64,000 nucleotides of DNA from Amorphus coralli DSM 19760 (lineage in GTDB: Bacteria > Pseudomonadota > Alphaproteobacteria > Rhizobiales > Amorphaceae): the NCBI RefSeq assembly GCF_000374525.1, contig NZ_KB894574.1, positions 310,001 to 374,000 of the forward strand, read 5' to 3'. The position numbers and the translations under genes were made by a program. Position 1 is the first letter of the stretch. The number at the start of each line of letters is the position of its first letter. Under the pieces are notes generated by a model. The model worked only from the letters and a program-made list of their open reading frames with translations. It was not told where the DNA came from and did no database searches. This document shows, one piece after another, positions 1 to 8,497 of the stretch.

Positions 1-721
1 AATAGACGCCGGTCTTCTCGGCCTGGAACCAGGTCTCGTTCAGGCGGCCCGGAAGGGCGTCCATCTTGATGCCGAAGGCCGGCATGGCAAACGAGTGGAT
101 CACGTCGGCCGAGGTGATCTGCATCCGGACGATCTTGTCGACGGGCACGACCATGTCGACATCGACGGCGAGCAGCCGGGGCGCCTGCTCGGGCGTCAGG
201 TTGTGCTTCTCGCGGAACGCGTCGAGGTCGGCGTTCTGGATCATGTAGGACGTGAAGTCGATGCCCTCATATTCCTCGTCCGGGTAGGTGTAGCCCCAGT
301 ACCACTGGTACCCGGTGGCCTTCACCGTGAGGTCGGCTTCCGGGATGGTGGTCTGGAAGAACAGGAGCCGGAAGGACGGCACCGCGATGGCCACCAGGAT
401 GAGCACCGGAACGACGGTCCAGACGACCTCGATCAGGGTGTTGTGCGAGGTCTTGGAGGGGACCGGGTTGGCGCGCTCGGAAAAGCGCCACATGCACCAG
501 CCGAGCAGCGCCATCACGAAGATGACGATCAGCGTCATGATGACGAAGGTGTAATTACTGAACCATGTCACGCCGGCCATGATGTCCGTCGCGGCGGGCT
601 GGAAGGTCATCTCCCACGGCTGCGGCTGTGCGGCCATGGCCGATCCCAGCGGAGCAGCCGCGGCAAGCGCGGCGATCCCGGCCCGGGCGGTCCAGTTCCT
701 CAGTCTTGCCCCACACTTCAT
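1..721 (-). CDS. coxB: cytochrome c oxidase subunit II, 5' part (runs off the left edge)
   Basis: Subunit II of the aa3-type terminal oxidase, which takes electrons from cytochrome c at the outer face of the inner membrane. The visible 240 residues start at an ATG whose first 31 residues form a signal peptide ending near AMAAQPQ. Two membrane helices follow (around TFVIMTLIVIFVMALLGWCM and VVWTVVPVLILVAIAV), then the start of the cupredoxin domain with the aromatic stretch YQWYWGYTYPD and the SADVIHSFAMPAFGIKMD segment. The CuA ligands lie beyond the window edge and cannot be checked. A GTG four codons upstream is an alternative start. The other cox genes are presumably to the left. The family call is firm. 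Confidence 0.95.
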   Translation of the reverse strand, partial: MKCGARLRNWTARAGIAALAAAAPLGSAMAAQPQPWEMTFQPAATDIMAGVTWFSNYTFVIMTLIVIFVMALLGWCMWRFSERANPVPSKTSHNTLIEVVWTVVPVLILVAIAVPSFRLLFFQTTIPEADLTVKATGYQWYWGYTYPDEEYEGIDFTSYMIQNADLDAFREKHNLTPEQAPRLLAVDVDMVVPVDKIVRMQITSADVIHSFAMPAFGIKMDALPGRLNETWFQAEKTGVY

Positions 722-1192
722 CGCGGTCGACACCTCGTCTCGCATTCGTATCTCGCTTCCGTCCCAGTCGCCGGCCGGCCTCGCCGATCAGCGCCAATAC
801 CCACCGAAGGGCCATCCGGATCCGGCCATCCCGCCCGGGGCACGATGCCGGGGAACGACCGGTGCGCACATGCGCCCCGTTATGTATCAGCCACCGCTGG
901 ATGAAAAGCGTCACTGCGACGCATTCCAACAAGAGGCCTTAAAATAGCTCCAACCTTTACACCATGCACTCTCTTGCACGCTCCGAGACGAAACGCCACG
1001 CCCAAAACCGGCTGCGGGACGCGACCGGGCTCCTGCATCGCGCAGCCATCGGGGATGCCATCCCGCCGCCTTGATCGGGGCGCAAGCCTCCCGCGTCTTT
1101 TCGAGCAGCCAACGATCGGGCAGGGTCGGCAAACGCCCGCCAATGCTGCTAAGAAGACCGACACTCTTTCAAGCCGACGGAACGAGAACGGT
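722..1192. other. intergenic region between divergent coxB and ialB-like gene (471 bp)
   Basis: No convincing gene is present; the reading frames here are shadows. It must hold the promoters of both divergent genes, but I could not pick convincing -35/-10 pairs. The one visible element is a short palindrome at 1052-1064 with six-base arms (GGGATG, CATCCC) around a single C, which could be an operator or chance in GC-rich DNA. Confidence 0.4.
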
Positions 1193-1726
1193 ATGAAAAC
1201 TGACACGTCCTCCGCATTTGCGCCGCGAATCGCCTGGATCGCCGCGGCTGTCTGCCTGTTCTTCACAGTGGCGGCGACGCCGGTTCCCGCGAACGCGCAG
1301 GGGCAGGTGAAGTCGACCCACGGCGACTGGCAGATCCGCTGCGACACGCCGCCCGGCGCGCAGGGGGAACAGTGCGCCCTGATCCAGAACGTGACCGCGG
1401 AAGACCGCGAGAATGTCGGACTGACCGTCATCGTGCTGCACACCGCCGACAAGGACGGGCGCATCCTCCGGGTGCTGGCGCCGCTCGGCGTGCTGCTGCC
1501 GTCCGGCCTCGGCCTGACCATCGACGACGAGGACGTGGGCCGGGCCGGCTTCGTGCGCTGCCTGCCGAACGGCTGCGTGGCCGAGGTGATGCTGGACGAC
1601 GAGCTTCTGGGCAAGCTGGAAAGCGGCTCCACCGCCACGTTCATCATCTTCCAGACGCCCGAAGAGGGCATCGGCATTCCGATCTCGCTGGCCGGATTCA
1701 CCGAGGGTTTCACCACCCTTCCGTGA
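1193..1726 (+). CDS. invasion-associated locus B (IalB) family protein
   Basis: A 177-residue exported protein. The N-terminus has a basic start, a hydrophobic stretch (IAWIAAAVCLFFTVAATPV) and a likely cleavage after ANA, so it should be periplasmic. The mature part has the family signature beginning HGDWQIRCD and two cysteine pairs (RCDTPPGAQGEQC and RCLPNGC) that probably form disulfides. IalB proteins were first described in Bartonella but are common in free-living Hyphomicrobiales, where their role is unclear. The reading frame is open upstream to 974, but only this ATG gives a signal peptide. It is divergent from coxB and not in an operon with tldD. Confidence 0.85.
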   Translation: MKTDTSSAFAPRIAWIAAAVCLFFTVAATPVPANAQGQVKSTHGDWQIRCDTPPGAQGEQCALIQNVTAEDRENVGLTVIVLHTADKDGRILRVLAPLGVLLPSGLGLTIDDEDVGRAGFVRCLPNGCVAEVMLDDELLGKLESGSTATFIIFQTPEEGIGIPISLAGFTEGFTTLP

Positions 1727-1861
1727 TCCGGGCCCGCCCGGCACGCGGCTGACGTCCGGTCTTGGCGGCCGGGCGTGCGGGCCACATATGCCGGACTGCG
1801 GACCGGGCTGCCGGTCCGGCCTGGCCCGTGCGACCGCGCGGGCCGTTTTCTGGAGGATTCC

Positions 1862-3289
1862 ATGAGCGACCACGCCCCCGATCTCATCGCCACCGCCGGT
1901 CTGGCCCCGGAGCGCGTGGCCACGCTGGTCGGAGAGGCGGTCGACGGCGCCGACGACGGCGAGCTGTTCCTCGAGTACCGCCAGTCGGAAGGCCTCGTCT
2001 TCGACAACGGGCGCCTCAAGTCGGCGACCTTCGACACCGCCCAGGGCTTCGGCCTGCGCGCGGTTGCCGGCGAGGCGGTGGGATACGCCCATTCCGGCGA
2101 GATTTCCGAAGCCGCGCTGAAGCGCGCCTCCGACGCGGTGCAGCAGGCCAAGCACGGTCATTCCGGCACCGGCTACGCCGCGCCGCCGGCCGGCACCAAC
2201 CTCCGGCTCTACGGTCCGGAGAACCCGCTCGGAGCGCCCTCCTTCGAGGAGAAGGTCAAGCTTCTGGAGCGCATCGACGCCGCCGCCCGCGCCCGCGACC
2301 CACGCGTGCGCCAGGTGTCGGTGTCGCTGGCCGGCTCGTGGCAGGTGGTGGAGATCCTGCGCGCCGACGGCTACCGGGTGCGCGACATCCGGCCGCTGGT
2401 GCGGCTCAACGTGTCGGTGATCGCCGGAGACGGCGACCGGCAGGAGAGCGGCTCCTACGGCATTGGCGGGCGCGAGGGCTTCGAGCGCTTCATCACCGAG
2501 GAGCAGTGGGGCTTCGCCGTCGACGAGGCGCTGCGCCAGGCGCTGGTGAACCTGGAGGCGGTTCCGGCCCCGGCCGGCACCTTCGACGTGGTGCTCGGCG
2601 CCGGCTGGCCCGGCATCCTGCTGCACGAGGCGGTGGGGCACGGCCTGGAGGGCGACTTCAACCGGCGCAAGAGCTCCGCCTTCTCCGACCTGATGGGCGA
2701 GAAGGTCGCGTCCGAGGGCGTCACCATCGTCGACGACGGAACGCTCTCCGCCCGGCGCGGCTCGCTCACCGTCGACGACGAGGGCACGCCCAGCCACGAG
2801 ACCACGCTGATCGAGGACGGCCGGCTGGTCGGCTACATGCAGGACCGGCAGAATGCCCGGCTGATGGGCATGGTGGCCACCGGCAACGGACGGCGCGAAT
2901 CCTATGCGCACGTGCCGATGCCGCGGATGACCAACACCTACATGCGCGGTGGCGACCACGACCCGGGCGAGATCCTCGGCTCGCTGAAGGACGGGCTTTA
3001 CATGGTCTCGTTCGGCGGCGGACAGGTGGACATCACCTCCGGCAAGTTCGTGTTCTCCTCCACCGAGGCCTACCGGGTGCGCGACGGCAAGATCGGCGAG
3101 CCGGTGAAGGGTGCCATGCTGATCGGCAACGGCGCCGACGCGCTCACCCGCATCCGCATGGTCGGTTCCGACATGAAGCTCGATCCGGGCATCGGCACCT
3201 GCGGCAAGCAGGGCCAGGGCGTGCCGGTGGGCGTCGGCCAGCCGACCATCCGTATCGACGGCTTGACCGTCGGCGGCACCCAGGCCTAA
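1862..3289 (+). CDS. tldD: metalloprotease TldD
   Basis: One half of the TldD/TldE zinc protease that degrades unfolded or modified peptides in the cytoplasm and can process microcin-type precursors. The 475-residue protein has the metal-binding HExxxH motif as HEAVGHGLEGD, with His255, Glu256 and His260. The ATG at 1862 is preceded by a good ribosome binding site (GGAGG at about 1852); the frame is open further upstream but without an initiation signal. Its partner TldE (pmbA) lies at 8484-9827 on the other strand, so the two subunits are in the same neighbourhood but not one operon. Length and motif match the family. Confidence 0.95.
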   Translation: MSDHAPDLIATAGLAPERVATLVGEAVDGADDGELFLEYRQSEGLVFDNGRLKSATFDTAQGFGLRAVAGEAVGYAHSGEISEAALKRASDAVQQAKHGHSGTGYAAPPAGTNLRLYGPENPLGAPSFEEKVKLLERIDAAARARDPRVRQVSVSLAGSWQVVEILRADGYRVRDIRPLVRLNVSVIAGDGDRQESGSYGIGGREGFERFITEEQWGFAVDEALRQALVNLEAVPAPAGTFDVVLGAGWPGILLHEAVGHGLEGDFNRRKSSAFSDLMGEKVASEGVTIVDDGTLSARRGSLTVDDEGTPSHETTLIEDGRLVGYMQDRQNARLMGMVATGNGRRESYAHVPMPRMTNTYMRGGDHDPGEILGSLKDGLYMVSFGGGQVDITSGKFVFSSTEAYRVRDGKIGEPVKGAMLIGNGADALTRIRMVGSDMKLDPGIGTCGKQGQGVPVGVGQPTIRIDGLTVGGTQA

Positions 3290-3346
3290 AGCCCGGCCAG
3301 ATGTCCGGTCCCGGCTACGGGACCGTCCCCCTCAACGGAGCCTTCC

Positions 3347-3775
3347 ATGATCGAACTGACCCCTTTCCATATCGCCTTCCCGGTGCACGACCTGGAGGCG
3401 GCCCGCGCCTTCTATACCGGCCCGCTCGGCTGCGGCACCGGACGCGAGGACACCACCTGGATCGATTTCGACCTGTTCGGCCACCAGATCGTGGCGCACC
3501 TCGACCCCGGCATGAACGCCAAGCCGCACGTCAACCCGGTGGACGGCGACCACGTGCCGGTGCCGCATTTCGGCGTGGTGCTGCACATGGACGCCTGGGA
3601 GGCGCTGCGCGACCGGCTCAAGACGGCGGACGGCATCGACTGGGTGATCGAGCCGCGCGTGCGCTTCAAGGGTGAGCCGGGCGAGCAGGCGACCATGTTC
3701 CTGCGCGATCCCTCCGGCAACGCGCTGGAATTCAAGGCCTTCGCCGATCTCGGCCACCTCTTCGCGACGAGCTGA
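3347..3775 (+). CDS. VOC (glyoxalase/bleomycin resistance) family protein
   Basis: A 142-residue single-domain protein of the vicinal oxygen chelate fold. It opens with [20 protein letters not shown] and carries the second half-site residues in [15 protein letters not shown]. The possible metal ligands are His8, a His in [11 protein letters not shown] and the Glu of ALEFK. Members include dioxygenases, isomerases and binding proteins, so the substrate cannot be named. It follows tldD by 57 bases with its own ribosome binding site (GGAG near 3338) and may be co-transcribed with it. Confidence 0.85.
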   Translation: MIELTPFHIAFPVHDLEAARAFYTGPLGCGTGREDTTWIDFDLFGHQIVAHLDPGMNAKPHVNPVDGDHVPVPHFGVVLHMDAWEALRDRLKTADGIDWVIEPRVRFKGEPGEQATMFLRDPSGNALEFKAFADLGHLFATS

Positions 3776-3868
3776 CGGCCGGTTCTGGACAGCCTGACCT
3801 ATTTGCCCTGACACTGACGCCCACGGTCCGGCGCAAGCCGGCCGGCCAGACCACCGAACGAGGCAGCC

Positions 3869-4090
3869 ATGAACCGCCACACCCCCGGACAGCCCGACGG
3901 CGAGGCGCGCGTGCGCTACCTGGACGGCGACTTCCAGGTCATCGCGCCGGGCAGCTTCGTGCGCTGCGCCGTGACCGGCCGAGCGATCCCGCTCGACGAG
4001 CTGCGCTACTGGAACGTCGACCTGCAGGAGGCGTACGCGGATCCCGCAACCGCTCTCGCCCGGCACCAGGAGATGGTAGCGAAGGGTTAG
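3869..4090 (+). CDS. DUF2093 domain-containing protein
   Basis: A 73-residue protein with the core pattern VRYLDGDFQVIAPGSFVRC followed by AVTGRAIPLDELRYWNVD, which I recognise as DUF2093, a small family of unknown function found in Hyphomicrobiales, often beside lpxK as here. Its pair of cysteine/glycine turns is reminiscent of a small zinc-ribbon remnant, but only one Cys is present, so metal binding is not supported. It ends two bases from the end of lpxK, which is read in the opposite direction. No function is assigned. Confidence 0.8.
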   Translation: MNRHTPGQPDGEARVRYLDGDFQVIAPGSFVRCAVTGRAIPLDELRYWNVDLQEAYADPATALARHQEMVAKG

Positions 4091-4092
4091 GC

Positions 4093-5097
4093 TCAGGCCG
4101 CTCCACAGACGCGGGCAAGACGGGCCCGCATGGCCGTCTCGTCATCGAAGACGAGCCGTACGGCGATCGGACGGGCCCTGGCCGCCAACCGGCCGCGCGC
4201 GCCGTCGAGACCGGCGAGCCGGGCACAATCCTTTTCCGTCGTCACCAGATCCAGACCGTCGCGATCGGCCTCCGACAACAACCGCTCCGCGTCCGCCTCG
4301 CTGTAGGGATGGTGGTCGGGAAAGGCGGTGAGCCGAACCACCTCGGCCCCCGCCTCACGTAGCGTTGCCGCGACCTTGTCCGGCCGGCCGATGCCGGCAA
4401 AAAGATGCACCCGGGCGCCGTCGAAATCCTGCTCTGCGGCGGGCTCCAGCCGAGCCCGAACCACCGGCAGGCCGCGCGCGGCCGCCAGGTCCACCAGAGT
4501 TTCGCCCCGCGCACCCTCCCCCACCAGGATCAGCGCATCGGCCCGGTCGAGCTGCGGGCCAAGCGCGGCGCGCAGCGGGCCGGCCGGCGTGATCCGGCCG
4601 TTGCCCACGCCCACGCCGGCATCCACCACGAGGGCGGAAAAATCCTTGTGAAGGCTCGGATTCTGGAAGCCGTCGTCCATGACAATGACGTCGGCACCCG
4701 AACGCTCGGCCAGTTGCCCACCGGCCAGCCGGTCGCGGGAGACCACCGTCGGTGCGTGGCGGGCAAGAAGCAGCGCCTCGTCGCCAACATCCACCGCCGT
4801 GTGGGTGGCCGGATCGACCACCACCGGGCCGGCCATCCGGCCGCCATAGCCGCGCAGCAGGAAGGCGGGACGGCGACCCGCGTCGCGCAGCATGCCGGCG
4901 ACGGCGATGGCCGTCGGCGTCTTGCCGGACCCGCCGACGGTGGGGTTGCCGATGCAGACGACGGGGATGGAGAGCCGGCCTGCCGGCGGCTGCCGCAACC
5001 GGCGGCCGGCCACGAAGCCGACGAGCGCTCCGAACGGCGCGAGCACGACACCCGCCGGTCCCCCCTCCCACCAGAAGCGGGGGGCGGAGCGTCTCAC
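4093..5097 (-). CDS. lpxK: tetraacyldisaccharide 4'-kinase
   Basis: Phosphorylates the 4' position of the lipid A disaccharide precursor at the inner membrane (Raetz pathway). The 334-residue protein has an N-terminal membrane-associated segment and a Walker A loop in GNPTVGGSGKTP, then VIVMDDGFQNPSL typical of the family and FPDHHPYSEAD near the C-terminus. I chose the GTG at 5097, which overlaps the waaA stop (GTGA), rather than a longer frame that would run far into waaA. It is the last gene of a leftward operon running from tldE through waaA. The identification is secure. Confidence 0.93.
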   Translation of the reverse strand: MRRSAPRFWWEGGPAGVVLAPFGALVGFVAGRRLRQPPAGRLSIPVVCIGNPTVGGSGKTPTAIAVAGMLRDAGRRPAFLLRGYGGRMAGPVVVDPATHTAVDVGDEALLLARHAPTVVSRDRLAGGQLAERSGADVIVMDDGFQNPSLHKDFSALVVDAGVGVGNGRITPAGPLRAALGPQLDRADALILVGEGARGETLVDLAAARGLPVVRARLEPAAEQDFDGARVHLFAGIGRPDKVAATLREAGAEVVRLTAFPDHHPYSEADAERLLSEADRDGLDLVTTEKDCARLAGLDGARGRLAARARPIAVRLVFDDETAMRARLARVCGAA

Positions 5098-6389
5098 GAG
5101 GCCGCTCCCGGGCCGCCCGCCGCCGGCAGGTGATCCTTCAGCGCCAGCATCGTCCGCTCGACGGCGCCGCCATGGGCCAGCGCCACCTGGCTGGCCGCCT
5201 CGGCGATGGCCGCGGTTTCCTCCGGGTCGGCCAGCAGGCGGTCGACAGTGGCGACCAGCGTCTCGACATCGGCGACGGAAACCGCCCCGCCGGCGTTCAG
5301 GAAGGTCCGGTAGACAGCGGAGAAATTGTCGGTGTGCGGACCGACCAGCACCCCGCATCCCAGGCGGCCGGGCTCGATCGGGTTCTGCCCGCCCTTCTCC
5401 ACCAGCGAACCGCCCATGAACACCACGGCGGCAAGGCGGAAGAACAGGCCGAGTTCGCCGATCGTGTCGGCGATGTAGATGCCGCCGTCGGACGGAACCG
5501 GCTCGCCGGAGGACCGCAGCGCCACGGTGTGGCCGGCCTCGGCAAGCCTGGCGCGGATCTCCGGACCGCGCTGCGGGTGACGCGGCACCAGCAGGGTCAC
5601 GAGGCCCGCCCAGCGCTCCTCCAGCCGCGCATGGGCCTCGGCGACCAGGTCCTCCTCGCCCGGATGCGTCGAGGCGGCCAGCCAGCGCGGGCCTTCGCCC
5701 AGCGCCGCCCGCAGGCTGTCCAGCGCATCCGGTTCGGCCGACAGCGCAGCGCCGTCATATTTCATGTTGCCGACGTCGCGCACCTTCGCCACACCGAGCG
5801 CCCGGAAGCGGTCGGCATCGTCGGCGGACTGGGCGAGCACCTCGGTGATGCGCCCGAAGATGGCGCGGTGGACCAGCGGGACGCGTGACCAGCCCCGCGC
5901 CGAGCGCTTCGACATGCGCCCGTTGACGACGATGGCTGGAATTGCCTTGCGGGAGAGTTCGTCGAGCGCGACGGGCCAGAGTTCCGATTCCACGAAGAGT
6001 GCCAGGCTCGGGCGCCAGTGGCGCAGGAAGCGGTGCAGGTACGTGACGACATCCAGCGCCGCGAACTGGTGCAGCGCCCCAGGCGGCAGCTTCTCCGCCG
6101 CGACCCGCGAGGCGGTGACGGTGGTGGTGGTCAGCAGAACCGGAAGGCCGAGCCCGACAAGGCGCTCGATCAGCGGCAACACGGCGTTGGTCTCGCCGAC
6201 GCTGGCGCAGTGGATCCAGACGAGGGCGCCCTCCGGCCTGGGCAGCGACGGCCGGCCGCGGCGCTCGGCGAGGCGGGCGGGATCCTCCTTGCCGCGGCGC
6301 ACGCGCACCAGAAGCAGGCCATAGAGCACGGGCCGCGCGGCGCGGCTCAGGCCGCGCCAGAAGCTGTAGAGGATCGCGTCAGCCCGCAT
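5094..6389 (-). CDS. waaA: 3-deoxy-D-manno-octulosonic acid transferase (Kdo transferase)
   Basis: Transfers Kdo from CMP-Kdo to lipid IVA, building the inner core of lipopolysaccharide on the cytoplasmic side of the inner membrane. It is 431 residues, the normal length, with a short membrane anchor at the N-terminus, IHCASVGETNAVLPLIERL containing the conserved SVGE motif, VESELWP, and the C-terminal donor-binding stretch GGSLVEKGGQNPIEP. Its start overlaps the upstream acyltransferase by 11 bases and its stop overlaps lpxK by four, showing tight translational coupling in a lipid A operon. Confidence 0.95.
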   Translation of the reverse strand: MRADAILYSFWRGLSRAARPVLYGLLLVRVRRGKEDPARLAERRGRPSLPRPEGALVWIHCASVGETNAVLPLIERLVGLGLPVLLTTTTVTASRVAAEKLPPGALHQFAALDVVTYLHRFLRHWRPSLALFVESELWPVALDELSRKAIPAIVVNGRMSKRSARGWSRVPLVHRAIFGRITEVLAQSADDADRFRALGVAKVRDVGNMKYDGAALSAEPDALDSLRAALGEGPRWLAASTHPGEEDLVAEAHARLEERWAGLVTLLVPRHPQRGPEIRARLAEAGHTVALRSSGEPVPSDGGIYIADTIGELGLFFRLAAVVFMGGSLVEKGGQNPIEPGRLGCGVLVGPHTDNFSAVYRTFLNAGGAVSVADVETLVATVDRLLADPEETAAIAEAASQVALAHGGAVERTMLALKDHLPAAGGPGAAS

Positions 6390-7080
6390 GCCCGTCCACG
6401 ATCGCGTAGGCGCGCTCCGTCACGGCGTTCAACCCGTCCTCGATGCGCTTGCGGGCCGCCTCCAGGTCCTCGTCGGAGAGATGCCGGTCGACATAAATCG
6501 GCTCACCGCTGACCGCGGCGGAGCGGCCGAACGGCAGGTTCACCGTGGCCTTGTCCCAGGAATTGAGATTGAAGCGGCGGCTGGTGGCGAAAGCGACCGG
6601 AATTACCGGGCGACCCGAGCGGCTGGCGAGCTGGACGATGCCCTCGCCGGCAACGCGCGCCGGGCCTTTCGGAATGTCGGCGGTGAGCGCCACGACGGCC
6701 CCTTCCTCCAGCGCCGTCATGGCCTGCAGGAAGCCCCGCACGCCATGCCGCTTCCTGATCTGGTGGGCGTTACGGCCCCCGGAGGCGCGGATCAGGCCAA
6801 GGCCAAGATGGGCAGCGGCAATCGCGTTGACGTCCCCGTCGGCCGACCGCGAGATCATCACCCGGCAGTCGGTCCACTCCTTTGGGCGGGCGAAGGGCAT
6901 CATGAAGTGCTGGCCATGCCACATGGCAACGATGGCCGGCAGATGCGGCGCCGCGTCCTCCACCATGGTTTCCGGCTCGAGCCGAAGCTTGTTCGTCCGG
7001 TCCACGAAGCTGAGATAGTTGGCCAGGGTCAGGCCGAGCGCGCGCCGGGCCTTTTCCGAGCGCATCAAGCGTTTCCACAT
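6379..7080 (-). CDS. lysophospholipid acyltransferase family protein (DUF374)
   Basis: A predicted membrane-associated acyltransferase of the DUF374/LPLAT type, 233 residues. The HX4D-like element appears in MWHGQHFMMPFARPKEW, followed by VMISRSADGDVNAI, GRNAHQIRKRHG and ALTADIPKGP, all characteristic of the family. It sits directly upstream of waaA with overlapping reading frames, so a role in acylating a lipopolysaccharide or phospholipid intermediate is likely, but the substrate is not known. I chose the Met giving MWKRLMRSEKARR at 7080, as in relatives; an in-frame ATG at 7128 would add 16 residues without resemblance to the family. Confidence 0.85.
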   Translation of the reverse strand: MWKRLMRSEKARRALGLTLANYLSFVDRTNKLRLEPETMVEDAAPHLPAIVAMWHGQHFMMPFARPKEWTDCRVMISRSADGDVNAIAAAHLGLGLIRASGGRNAHQIRKRHGVRGFLQAMTALEEGAVVALTADIPKGPARVAGEGIVQLASRSGRPVIPVAFATSRRFNLNSWDKATVNLPFGRSAAVSGEPIYVDRHLSDEDLEAARKRIEDGLNAVTERAYAIVDGHAG

Positions 7081-7296
7081 CGTCTCAGCAGACCCTGCCG
7101 GTTCGGCGCCCGCCAGATGGCGGGCCAATTGGTGTTTGGGCGGCCGTCCGGACCAACGGGTCCTGCACCGGACGGTTCCGGTCGATACCCGGGCCGGACA
7201 ACAGCCGGCGGAACGGATCGTCCGTCCCGGTCGTCTTCAGCATCGCACGGATCGCGTGCGGCGCGCGCCGCGAAACCGGGTGGGCGCGATCGACGC

Positions 7297-7551
7297 TCAG
7301 TGGTGGTCCGGCTCGTGGCCCTTCTCAGGGTCGAGGAGCCGGTGCATGTGCACGATGAAATAGCGCATCAGGGCGTTGTCGACGGAGGCCTGGGCCTTGC
7401 CCCGCCACGCATCGTAGGCTGCCTTGTAGTCCGGATAGATACCGACGATGTCGAGCTTCGACAGGTCCTTGAACTCGACCCGGTCGACATGGGTGAGTTC
7501 GCCGCCGAAGACGAGATGGAGAAGCTGCTTCGGCTCGGTGCCTTCGTTCAT
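7297..7551 (-). CDS. DUF4170 domain-containing protein
   Basis: An 84-residue protein with the pattern LLHLVFGGELTHVDRVEFKD and a second half IVGIYPDYKAAYDAWRGKAQ ending in a conserved RYFIVHMHRLLDP. This is DUF4170, a small soluble Hyphomicrobiales family of unknown function that recurs near lipid A and core biosynthesis genes, as here. There are no cysteines or membrane segments. About 216 bases separate it from the acyltransferase downstream, so the operon may be looser at this point. No biochemical function can be given. Confidence 0.82.
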   Translation of the reverse strand: MNEGTEPKQLLHLVFGGELTHVDRVEFKDLSKLDIVGIYPDYKAAYDAWRGKAQASVDNALMRYFIVHMHRLLDPEKGHEPDHH

Positions 7552-7663
7552 CCGACAATCCTTCCGCGCTGTGGATCACGATGAAGTGGGAATGAACCGA
7601 CCCGAACCGGTGGCACGCGATCGATTCCGGTAGCCTCGACTGCCATGCGTTGCCCGGCCGGGA

Positions 7664-8497
7664 TCACGCCTGCGTCCTGGGCCGATCCGCCAGCGTCGCC
7701 GCCAGCAACGCAAGCAATGCCTCGTGAAGCGGCTCGCCAGACGCGGCGATCGGCGGATGAACCGGACGCTCCCGATTGTAGAGCAGCGGTTCCCCCGACA
7801 GCTGCGACAGACGGCCTCCGGCTTCGTGCACCAAAAGGTCTGCGCCCGCAAGATCCCAATCGCAGGGGCCGCGGGTCGACGCCGCGCCATCGAGCCGTCC
7901 GTCGGCGACAAGGGCCAGCCGATAGGCGAGCGAGGGCACGAACGGCACCACGTCGACGCCTGCGGCCTTCGCCGCCTCGTGGCCCATGACCTTGCGCGGA
8001 CCGGCCAGCCGGGCGCCGCTCAGCACGGCCTGGCGTCCCGCCCGCATGCGCCGGTCGTTGACGAAGGCGCCCTGCCCTTTTCCGGCGACAAACATCTCGT
8101 CGTGGCGCGGACAGAAGACGCAGGAAGCGGTGGGGCGGCCATCGGTAACGATCGCCAGGCTAATGGTCCATTCGTCGGCGCCGCGGATGAAGGCACGCGT
8201 CCCGTCGATGGGATCGACGACGAACACCGTGCGCCGCTCGCGCCGATCGGATGTGTCGGCAGTTTCCTCCGACAGCCAGCCATAGCCGGGCCGCTCCCGG
8301 GACAGGTGTTCGCGCAAATAGCCATCGACGGCGAGGTCGGCTTCCGTCACCGGCGACTCGTCGCCCTTGGTCCAGCGCTTGACGTCGGTGTCGAAGAAGC
8401 CGAGCGCGATATCGCCGGCCGCGCGGGCGGCCCGCTCCAGAAGCGCCACGTCGGCGTCCTGTGCGGCAAGAGGGGATCGGGCGTCAGCGTCCGGCAA
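7664..8497 (-). CDS. inositol monophosphatase / 3'(2'),5'-bisphosphate nucleotidase family phosphatase
   Basis: A 277-residue lithium-sensitive-type phosphatase. The metal-binding signatures are clear: the Glu-Glu pair in YGWLSEETAD, the DPIDGTRAFIRG box and the C-terminal CDWDLAGADLLVHEAGG box. Proteins of this subgroup (CysQ-like) usually hydrolyse 3'-phosphoadenosine-5'-phosphate or inositol monophosphate; sequence alone does not decide between them, so no symbol is given. Its start overlaps the end of tldE by 14 bases, so it is translated from the same message. Confidence 0.88.
   Translation of the reverse strand: MPDADARSPLAAQDADVALLERAARAAGDIALGFFDTDVKRWTKGDESPVTEADLAVDGYLREHLSRERPGYGWLSEETADTSDRRERRTVFVVDPIDGTRAFIRGADEWTISLAIVTDGRPTASCVFCPRHDEMFVAGKGQGAFVNDRRMRAGRQAVLSGARLAGPRKVMGHEAAKAAGVDVVPFVPSLAYRLALVADGRLDGAASTRGPCDWDLAGADLLVHEAGGRLSQLSGEPLLYNRERPVHPPIAASGEPLHEALLALLAATLADRPRTQA

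Noticed and set aside
1052-1064. Short palindrome GGGATG-C-CATCCC upstream of the IalB-like gene
   Set aside because: Only six-base arms in GC-rich DNA with no second copy found; mentioned but not called as an operator.
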